Assembly: GCF_000687165.1 (NCBI RefSeq)
Contig: NZ_JMKU01000009.1
Location: forward strand, 124,001-188,000
Reading direction: 5' to 3'
Source of the DNA: Paracidovorax oryzae ATCC 19882
GTDB lineage: Bacteria; Pseudomonadota; Gammaproteobacteria; Burkholderiales; Burkholderiaceae_C
DNA: 64,000 nt
Made by a program: the position numbers and the translations under genes. The notes under the pieces are model-generated. The model was not told the DNA's origin. It worked only from the letters and a program-made list of their open reading frames with translations, and ran no database searches. Position 1 is the stretch's first letter. The number at the start of each line of letters is the position of its first letter. Positions 59,313-64,000 of the stretch are shown here, one piece after another.

Positions 59313-59648
59313 GGGCCGTTAGCTCAGTTGGTTAGAGCAGAGGACTTGACGGGGAGGTTCCTGTCCCCAGGCGACGGCCTGGGAATGGAGCGGCACCCAA
59401 TGGGTTGCTCAAGGTAAGTTCGCTCTGCCTTGAAGTAGAACTTCTCAAATTCGGTGAACGCTACTGCGCGCCCTGCGCGCTATGCCAACGCCGAGCGAAG
59501 CCCTCCGCAAGGAGGGAACGTGTAGAGACTCGACGGGAAGGCCGAAAGGCAAGACAGAGTCCAGGCCACGAACCGGAAACGGGCGGCGAAAGCCGAAGTG
59601 GCACGCATAATCCTTTGGTCGCTGGTTCGAGCCCAGCACGGCCTACCA
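59313..59648 (+). tRNA. tRNA-Ile(CAU), split by a group I intron
   Basis: The 5' exon (59313-59346) and 3' exon (59606-59648, CCA encoded) join to a complete tRNA: acceptor GGGCCGT/ACGGCCT, D-stem GCTC/GAGC, anticodon stem GAGGA/TCCTT with loop CTCATAA, and T-arm GCTGG-TTCGAGC-CCAGC. The CAU anticodon in this sequence context, like E. coli tRNA-Ile2, is tRNA-Ile whose C34 is modified by TilS to read AUA. The intron sits between T33 and C34. It must be spliced out for the cell to read AUA codons if no other copy exists. Confidence 0.95.
59347..59605 (+). ncRNA. Group I self-splicing intron in the tRNA-Ile anticodon loop
   Basis: A 259-nt insertion follows a T (tRNA position 33) and ends in G, as group I introns do. 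Its core resembles the Azoarcus tRNA-Ile group I (IC3) ribozyme: CTCAAATTCGG near 59445, ATGCCAACGCCGAGC near 59482, GTGTAGAGACTCGACGG near 59520 and AGAGTCCAGG near 59556. GGGGAGG and CCTGTCCCC near the 5' end form a hairpin, and TTCCT may be the guide pairing with AGGA of the exon. It encodes no homing endonuclease. The exact insertion point differs from what I recall for Azoarcus (after the anticodon). Confidence 0.93.
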
Positions 59649-59926
59649 CATACACAAAATCGTGGCGACCCGCGTCGCCCGACGCCGGCTACAGCCGCAT
59701 GCCCCCTTGGGTGCCCCGCCACCGAGAAGCGGAGTGCTTTCGCGCGGGCTGATGGGGGCTGATGGGGGCTGCTGGTGGATGTCGATGCCGCCAGTGCGGC
59801 CAGCATCCGCGTTTCGCTCGCTGCATCACGGGTTCGCTCCGAAGACGACACGTGCGTCTCCGCTTCGATATGGTGCCGTTGATCTCCCAGCCATCGAGAT
59901 CGAAGTCCCACTATCGGAAGGTGCCC

Positions 59927-60904
59927 ATGAAAAAACTGACATCGTTTTTGTTCGCGCTGTCGCTCTCCTTCGCCGGCGCGGCCGGTGCCGCGCCCATCGC
60001 TGCCGGCAAGCAGCGTTTCCTGGGGTGCGCCTATAGCGCGCCGGAGGCGCAGGATTTCGCCAAGTACTGGAACAAGGTCACGCCCGAAAACGCCGGGAAA
60101 TGGGGCAGCGTGGAGGCGGTTCGCGGCCGCATGGACTGGAGGGCTCTCGACGAGGCGTACAACTTCGCAAAGAAGAACCGCATGCCTTTCCAGTTCCACC
60201 AACTGGTGTGGGGCAGCCAACAACCAACCTGGGTGCGGACGTTGCCGCCGGCAGAGCAACGTGCCGCAATCGAGCATTGGTTCGCCTCGGTAGCGCAGCG
60301 CTACCCCGACATCGACTTCGTGGAAGTGGCCAACGAGATACTGCCGGGCCACAACCAGCCCGACGGCAGGTATCCCGACAGCGGCAATTACATGCAGGCG
60401 CTGGGTGGCGCAGGCTCTTCCGGCTGGGACTGGGTCCTGCAGGCGTTCCGGCTGGCGCGGCATTACTTTCCCCGTGCCAAACTGATGATCAATGACTTCG
60501 GCATCACCGGCAACGCCAATGCCACCCGCCAGTACCTCCGGATCATTCAGCTGTTGCAGCGCGAGCATCTGATCGATGCGATCGGCCTGCAGGAACATGC
60601 CTTTGAAACCGCTTACGCGCCCATGTCGCTGCAGCGCTCCAACCTCGACATCCTGGCGTCCACAGGCTTGCCGATCTACGTCACCGAGTTCGATCTGGAT
60701 GGGCCGACCGATGCCCAACAGTTGGCCAGCTACCAACGCGTGTTCCCGATGTTCTGGGAGCACCCGGGCGTGCGCGGCGTGACTCTGTGGGGCTTCCGGC
60801 CTGGCCTGTGGCGCGACGCCGAAGGCGCCTACCTGGTCCGGGAGAACGGCATGGAGCGCCCGGCGCTGACGTGGCTGCGCAACTACGTGGCGAGCAGGCC
60901 GTGA
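59927..60904 (+). CDS. Secreted GH10 endo-beta-1,4-xylanase
   Basis: A 325-residue single-domain glycoside hydrolase family 10 enzyme with a Sec signal peptide (about 1-21). The substrate-subsite motifs KVTPENAGKWG (50-60) and FHQLVWGSQQPTW (about 90-102), the acid/base Glu137 (EVANEIL) and the nucleophile Glu254 (VTEFDL) are all present. It should cut xylan in plant cell walls after export. No carbohydrate-binding module is attached. ATG at 59927 follows GGAAGG. It stands alone between the split tRNA-Ile and a phage-derived region. Confidence 0.93.
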   Translation: MKKLTSFLFALSLSFAGAAGAAPIAAGKQRFLGCAYSAPEAQDFAKYWNKVTPENAGKWGSVEAVRGRMDWRALDEAYNFAKKNRMPFQFHQLVWGSQQPTWVRTLPPAEQRAAIEHWFASVAQRYPDIDFVEVANEILPGHNQPDGRYPDSGNYMQALGGAGSSGWDWVLQAFRLARHYFPRAKLMINDFGITGNANATRQYLRIIQLLQREHLIDAIGLQEHAFETAYAPMSLQRSNLDILASTGLPIYVTEFDLDGPTDAQQLASYQRVFPMFWEHPGVRGVTLWGFRPGLWRDAEGAYLVRENGMERPALTWLRNYVASRP

Positions 60905-60976
60905 CGGGCCGGTGAGTGGGGCATGGGCCTGGGAGTGCCGAAGGATTCAACGTGGTGTTTGAATCCGTGCGCAGGG

Positions 60977-61675
60977 TCAGATCTTCCGTCCGTTCCAGAT
61001 CCAGATGACTTTGCCCAGGACTTCCACCGCGTGCTTGCCTTCCAGTACATCCACCGTCTTCACGGTGGGGTTGTCGCTGCTGATCTCGTAGGCCCCGTCC
61101 AGCCGCTGGCGCACGCGCTTGATGAAGAGGCGGTTCTGGGCTCCCAGGACATACACGCCGTCCACTTCTACCGTGCGTACGCCTGCGTCCACCAGCAGTA
61201 CGTCACCGTCCAGGAACGTGGGTTCCATGGAATCCCCATAGGCATGGATGAAGCGGAGGTTCTCGGGGGTGCTGAGGCCGCGCAGCGTCCTGCCGATCCA
61301 TGTGGGGGAGAGCGTGAGACGGCCCACCATCACATCCTCGTGCGCCATTTCGCTGCCTGCACCCATGGATGCTGCATTCGCCAACTGCGGCACGGTCACG
61401 CTGCCCGATGTGGACACTGCGGCGGGCTGGCTCGGCTTGCGGTGCGCCGGGGCGGCGTGCCTGTCGCCGGTCAGCAGCCACGCGGCGGAGCAGCCGATGA
61501 GTTCTTCCGCCTTCAGGGCGCCGGCCTTGGAAACGCCCCGCATCTCCCAGTTCTTGATGTTCTGGGGGGACTCTCCCAGCAGGCGTGCGACGGCGGACTG
61601 GCCGGTCACGTCCTTGATCTCGGAGGCGGCCTGGTAGAGGCGTAAGGCGCTTTCGTGCATGGCGCGATTGTCCAT
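60977..61675 (-). CDS. S24 family phage repressor (CI/LexA-like)
   Basis: A 232-residue repressor. The N-terminal HTH is about residues 20-60 (TGQSAVARLLGESPQNIKNW; EMRGVSKAGALKAEELIG). The C-terminal S24 peptidase domain has the Ser-Lys dyad Ser149 (YGDSMEPT) and Lys186 (RLFIKRV). DNA damage and RecA should trigger its self-cleavage and induce the divergent phage-like genes. The likely cut site lies in the linker (MGAGSEM). An internal ATG five codons on (61660) is an alternative start. Confidence 0.92.
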   Translation of the reverse strand: MDNRAMHESALRLYQAASEIKDVTGQSAVARLLGESPQNIKNWEMRGVSKAGALKAEELIGCSAAWLLTGDRHAAPAHRKPSQPAAVSTSGSVTVPQLANAASMGAGSEMAHEDVMVGRLTLSPTWIGRTLRGLSTPENLRFIHAYGDSMEPTFLDGDVLLVDAGVRTVEVDGVYVLGAQNRLFIKRVRQRLDGAYEISSDNPTVKTVDVLEGKHAVEVLGKVIWIWNGRKI

Positions 61676-61695
61676 CGATTAAACAAAATGTTGTT

Positions 61696-61735
61696 AAACA
61701 AATTGTTTGACCCCTGTTTAAACATGGTGTTAAAT
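61696..61735 (+). promoter_or_regulatory. Repressor operators and rightward promoter
   Basis: AAACAA-A-TTGTTT (61696-61708) and GTTTAAAC (61716-61723) are palindromes. A sigma-70-like promoter, TTGACC (61707-61712), 17-nt spacer, TTAAAT (61730-61735), overlaps them and points to the Q-like gene. Repressor binding would block it. This is AT-rich within otherwise GC-rich DNA. Confidence 0.65.
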
Positions 61736-61821
61736 ACAGGCATGGATCGAGACACCGGGGCTGAGGCCCTGCACAGGTGCTCCCGGTCCGCCCGACGCCC
61801 CCTTACCTCTGAAGGAATACC

Positions 61822-62433
61822 ATGTACCGCAACGATTCCCGCACCGTCCAGGAAGCCTACAGCACCGCCGGCAACTCCTCCAACCTCCGTCTTTGCGTGC
61901 GCGAGGGGGCGTCCCGGTCGGATGCGGACCTTCTGGTGGCTGCCGGCTGGAGCCGCTCCCGCGTCGGAGGCGCGCTGCTGCGGCTGCATTCGGAATACGA
62001 CGGGGCCGACCATTCGGGCATGCCGCGGTCCGACATGCTCCATGCTTCGCCCAAGGACCGGTCGCAAGACGTGGAGCAACGCCTCGCGCTCCGGCATGCC
62101 CAGGTGCTCGCCCGGCTGAAGACGCTGCCGCAAGTGCGCGAGCAACTGGCCGCGCAGGCGACTCGCTGGCGCATCGATGCGCCGCATTCCGTGGCTACCG
62201 CAGTGCTGTATTGGTGGTTGCAGCCGACGTGTTCGGCGTGCGAAGGCCGCAAGTTCGAGTCCGTGCCGGGTACGGCGCGGCTTTCATCCAGGGCATGCAA
62301 GGCGTGCGCAGGCACGGGCCTTTCCCGCGTGCCGCATGGCGAGGCGGGTCGCCGCATGGCCAATTTCATCGACGACTGCGTGCACCGGGCACGCCAATCC
62401 ATCGGAAATCGCTTGCATTCCATCAGAAGCTGA
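61822..62433 (+). CDS. Phage zinc-finger protein, putative Q-type antiterminator
   Basis: A 203-residue protein (lambda Q is 207). A CxxCxG pair resembling phage antitermination Q zinc fingers is at Cys137/Cys140 (CSACEGRKF) and Cys159/Cys162 (CKACAGTG), spaced by 18 residues, after WWLQPT. The N-terminal half is basic and helical. GAAGGAA precedes the ATG. It is the first gene right of the operators, and a promoter plus tandem terminators follow it directly, the layout expected for a late-gene antitermination switch. The antiterminator role is inferred. Overlapping open frames in this stretch were rejected. Confidence 0.75.
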   Translation: MYRNDSRTVQEAYSTAGNSSNLRLCVREGASRSDADLLVAAGWSRSRVGGALLRLHSEYDGADHSGMPRSDMLHASPKDRSQDVEQRLALRHAQVLARLKTLPQVREQLAAQATRWRIDAPHSVATAVLYWWLQPTCSACEGRKFESVPGTARLSSRACKACAGTGLSRVPHGEAGRRMANFIDDCVHRARQSIGNRLHSIRS

Positions 62434-62441
62434 ATTAGAAT
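62413..62441 (+). promoter_or_regulatory. Putative late promoter overlapping the end of the Q-like gene
   Basis: TTGCAT (62413-62418), a 17-nt spacer and TAGAAT (62436-62441) form a plausible sigma-70 promoter reading into the terminator cluster and the tail genes. It lies where lambda-like phages place the Q-responsive late promoter. Confidence 0.45.
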
Positions 62442-62575
62442 TGCATCAGTCGATTGCAGGGGGGAATAATCCTCTTGCCCGACGCCTCTTCGTCGAACGC
62501 CCGCAGCAACTTTCAGGCCTCTGGTCTGGGTGGTTTGCGGTAGATCCTGAGGAAGGCGCACGTCCTTTTTTTGAA

Positions 62576-62606
62576 GCCCGCAGTGTTGTTGCCCTGCGGG
62601 CTTTTT
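62576..62606 (+). terminator. Intrinsic terminator 1 ahead of the tail genes
   Basis: GCCCGCAG pairs perfectly with CTGCGGGC (8 bp, 10-nt loop), followed by T5. Between 62442 and this point nothing coding was recognised. Confidence 0.8.
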
Positions 62607-62624
62607 CGTTCGCCACTAAAAAAG

Positions 62625-62657
62625 CCCGCGCAGCGTTTGCTGTCGCGGGTTTTTTTC
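62625..62657 (+). terminator. Intrinsic terminator 2 ahead of the Com-like gene
   Basis: CCCGCGCAGC pairs with GCTG-T-CGCGGG (one bulged T) around GTTT, followed by T8; an A-run precedes the stem. The ribosome site of the Com-like gene starts 4 nt after the T-tract. Confidence 0.8.
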
Positions 62658-62672
62658 ATCGGAAGGTTCGCC

Positions 62673-62765
62673 ATGCGAGGCATGAGATGCGCCCGTTGCA
62701 GCCCCGCGTGCTGTGCGTGCTTGCGCGTCCGAGTGTCCAGGTGCCTGTACTGCGGCGCCTCATGA
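62673..62765 (+). CDS. Com-like small zinc-binding peptide
   Basis: A 30-residue peptide starting MRGMRCARC and ending RCLYCGAS, with CxxC pairs at 6/9 and 24/27 and 14 residues between the pairs. This matches the zinc-knuckle layout of phage Mu Com, a translational activator (start like MKSIRC-N-C, end CPRC), although Com is about 60 residues and this stops right after the second pair. GGAAGG lies 6 nt before the ATG. The position between phage regulators and tail genes supports it being real. The function is inferred only. Confidence 0.55.
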   Translation: MRGMRCARCSPACCACLRVRVSRCLYCGAS

Positions 62766-62910
62766 CATACGGCTTGCCGGCTCCGGCCCTGGCGTAAGCA
62801 TCCCCGGTCGTCTCCCCCCGGGCAGCCGCAGAGCCGGCCAGGTTTCTCTTTTCGCGCAGTTCATCCACTTCCGGCCTCACGGCCATCTTCGCCCGACAGG
62901 GCATCCACCC

Positions 62911-62932
62911 GCCCGCGCAAGCGGGCTTTTTT
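62911..62932 (+). terminator. Intrinsic terminator 3 just before the tail tube gene
   Basis: GCCCGC-GCAA-GCGGGC is a perfect 6-bp stem with a GNRA loop, followed by T6, then CATTGAAAGG and the ATG 6 nt later. Between 62766 and this element nothing coding was recognised. Confidence 0.8.
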
Positions 62933-62948
62933 CATTGAAAGGCCCAAC

Positions 62949-63596
62949 ATGGCTGTCTCCCTTCCCGACGGTGCAACCGTCGCCATCGCAACCGGCTACG
63001 GCACCGCCAAGGCCGTCACCGCCATCTCCAACGCAGCACCCGGCGTGGCCACCAGCACGGCGCACGGGCTGGCCAACGGCGCGTTCTTCGAGCTGAAGTC
63101 CGGCTGGCAGAAGATCAGCGAGCGGATCTTCAAGGCCGCCAATGTCGCAGCGAATGCGCTGGAAATCGCTGGCTCCGATACGGCCGACGTGAACCGCTTC
63201 CCGGCGGGCTCGTCCGCCGGTTCGCTGCGCGAGATCCTGGCCTGGACCCAGATCCCGCAGATCCTGGAGTTCACCACCAACGGCGGCGACCAGCAGTTCG
63301 CGAACTTCTCGTTCCTCGAGGAGGACTACGAACGCCAGCTGCCCACGGTCACCGGTGCGCAGTCCATCCAGATCGGCATCGGCGACGACCCCACGCTGCC
63401 TGGCTACCAGGCGCTCAAGGCCGCAGGCGAGTCGCGCGCGATCCGTGCAGTGAAGGTCGCGCTGCCCAACGGCTCGGTGATCCTCTACAACGGCTACGTG
63501 TCGTTCAACGAGACCCCCACCCTGACCAAGGGCCAGGTGATGCAGGTGCGCGCCACCATCTCCCTGCAGGGCCGGCCGGTCCGCTATACGGCCTGA
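62949..63596 (+). CDS. Phage tail tube-like protein
   Basis: A 215-residue protein resembling the major tail (tube) proteins of long non-contractile tails. It begins MAVSLPDGATVAIATGYGTAK, has a central FTTNGGDQQFANFSFLEEDYERQLPTV, and ends VSFNETPTLTKGQVMQVRATISLQG, typical of tail tube beta-sandwich proteins. It would polymerise into the DNA or effector channel. A good GAAAGG ribosome site lies 6 nt before the ATG. It is flanked on both sides by terminator hairpins and followed by a tail assembly chaperone-like gene. Confidence 0.75.
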   Translation: MAVSLPDGATVAIATGYGTAKAVTAISNAAPGVATSTAHGLANGAFFELKSGWQKISERIFKAANVAANALEIAGSDTADVNRFPAGSSAGSLREILAWTQIPQILEFTTNGGDQQFANFSFLEEDYERQLPTVTGAQSIQIGIGDDPTLPGYQALKAAGESRAIRAVKVALPNGSVILYNGYVSFNETPTLTKGQVMQVRATISLQGRPVRYTA

Positions 63597-63612
63597 TCCA
63601 GGCCGGTGCCCC

Positions 63613-63634
63613 AAGGCCCTGCGGGGCCTTTTTT
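63613..63634 (+). terminator. Intrinsic terminator 4 after the tail tube gene
   Basis: AAGGCCC-TGCG-GGGCCTT is a perfect 7-bp stem followed by T4 (T6 in total), then CAT, the same arrangement as the hairpins before the Com-like and tube genes. Confidence 0.8.
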
Positions 63635-63637
63635 CAT

Positions 63638-63671
63638 GCCCCGCCGAACGTATGCGGCGAGGGCCTTTTTT
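63638..63671 (+). terminator. Intrinsic terminator 5 before the tail chaperone gene
   Basis: GCCCCGCCG (63638-63646) pairs with CGGCG-A-GGGC (63655-63664, one bulged A), followed by C and T6. It stands in tandem with terminator 4. Confidence 0.7.
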
Positions 63672-63694
63672 CCTTCTCCTGAAAGCACAACATC

Positions 63695-64000
63695 ATGGCA
63701 AAAATCGTCCTGGGCAAGCGTCCCGAAACGTTCAAGCGCAAGGTTTCCTTCCCGATGCTCGATGGCAGCACGGGAGTGATCCACTGCGAGTTCTTCTACC
63801 GCACGAAATCCGAATTCGGCCAACTCGTCGATGAGATCACGGAGGCCGCGGCCATGCCCGTGTCAGGCAGCCCCGGCACGATCAGCGACATCCTCGGCAA
63901 CGCCGTGCGCAAGAACGGCGACTACCTCCTGAAGATCGTGAAGGCCTGGGATCTGGAAGACGTGGAGGTCAACGCGGAAAACGCCACGCGGCTTGCCGAC
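63695..64000 (+). CDS. Phage tail assembly chaperone-like protein (N-terminal part)
   Basis: The first 102 residues of a protein cut by the right edge. It starts MAKIVLGKRPETFKRKVSFPM and continues with IHCEFFYRTKSEFGQLVDEI and LLKIVKAWDLEDVEV. The pattern and position, directly after the tail tube gene, fit a tail assembly chaperone (lambda gpG-like) that guides tube assembly on the tape measure protein. GAAAG lies 9 nt before the ATG. Whether a frameshift product (G/GT type) exists cannot be seen here. Confidence 0.7.
   Translation, partial: MAKIVLGKRPETFKRKVSFPMLDGSTGVIHCEFFYRTKSEFGQLVDEITEAAAMPVSGSPGTISDILGNAVRKNGDYLLKIVKAWDLEDVEVNAENATRLAD

Larger units (their letters stand above)
60977..64000. 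mobile_element. Phage-derived regulatory and tail locus (possible tailocin), left end
   Basis: It begins with an S24 repressor and continues through operators, a zinc-finger Q-like protein, terminators, a Com-like peptide and two tail proteins to the right edge. No integrase, replication, terminase, portal or capsid genes lie between regulators and tail genes. This fits a tail-only element (F-type pyocin-like), but most of it is out of view. No att repeat was identified. Confidence 0.7.

Noticed and set aside
59405..59752. Open frame overlapping the tRNA-Ile intron, considered as a homing endonuclease
   Set aside because: The translation is low-complexity and basic, with no LAGLIDADG, GIY-YIG or HNH motif, and it runs through the 3' exon. 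It is a by-product of the structured RNA.
61655..62119. Alternative frame covering the repressor operators and the Q-like gene start
   Set aside because: It would run through the operator region. The 61822 frame has an RBS and paired CxxC motifs.
61893..62438. Second alternative frame inside the Q-like gene
   Set aside because: Arg/Gly/Ala-rich, no RBS, no motif; the overlapping frame with the zinc motif is preferred.

Overview
The window is high-GC chromosomal DNA of a betaproteobacterium, most likely family Comamonadaceae and Acidovorax/Paracidovorax-like. This is judged from gene order and protein character, not from a database search. The supporting neighbourhoods are ubiE-Tim44-ubiJ-ubiB, fmdB-DUF502-aspS-nudB, TPR-lolB-ispE-tRNA-Gln-prs-rplY-pth, mutM-dynamin-mutY and nadK-recN-rapZ. 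A type III effector-like nucleoside hydrolase (XopQ/HopQ1 family) and a secreted GH10 xylanase suggest a plant-associated or plant-pathogenic lifestyle.

Layout. 1-2.5 kb: glycerol-3-phosphate importer ugpBAE on the minus strand (ugpE cut by the edge). 2.8-12.1 kb: serA, a chemoreceptor, a 1303-residue FAD/Fe-S oxidoreductase, a HIT hydrolase, a diguanylate cyclase and DUF971. 12.2-17.8 kb: ubiquinone genes and a sodium:solute symporter. 17.9-22.2 kb: fmdB, DUF502, aspS, a lipoprotein and nudB. 22.2-29.6 kb: a degenerate receiver-TPR protein, a YbhP/ClsB pair, folE, a BLUF photosensor, an EamA transporter, DUF429 and a small secreted protein. 29.6-36.4 kb: the XopQ-like effector gene, then a LacI-controlled sugar-acid locus (tctC, gudD, semialdehyde dehydrogenase) with a perfect 20-bp operator palindrome. 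36.4-42.9 kb: an unknown protein and a peptide ABC importer containing an XRE regulator. 43-58 kb: housekeeping genes (ferredoxin, pth, rplY, prs, tRNA-Gln, ispE, lolB, TPR protein, mutM, dynamin-like, mutY, rapZ, recN, nadK, hrcA). 58.3-59.1 kb: a NarL-type response regulator.

The most unusual part is 59.3-64 kb. A tRNA-Ile(CAU) gene is split in its anticodon loop by a 259-nt group I intron. Next come the GH10 xylanase and a phage-derived locus that runs off the right edge. The phage locus has an S24 (CI/LexA-like) repressor, a divergent operator/promoter region, a zinc-finger protein resembling Q-type antiterminators, a promoter followed by tandem intrinsic terminators, a 30-residue Com-like zinc peptide missed by normal length cut-offs, a tail tube protein and a tail assembly chaperone-like protein. 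No integrase, replication, terminase, portal or capsid gene lies between the regulators and the tail genes. This fits a phage-tail-like bacteriocin (tailocin) or a tail-only remnant, but only its left end is visible.

Coding density is very high. Many neighbours overlap by 4 nt (ATGA or GTGA), which indicates operons with translational coupling. No CRISPR array, insertion sequence or rRNA gene was seen.
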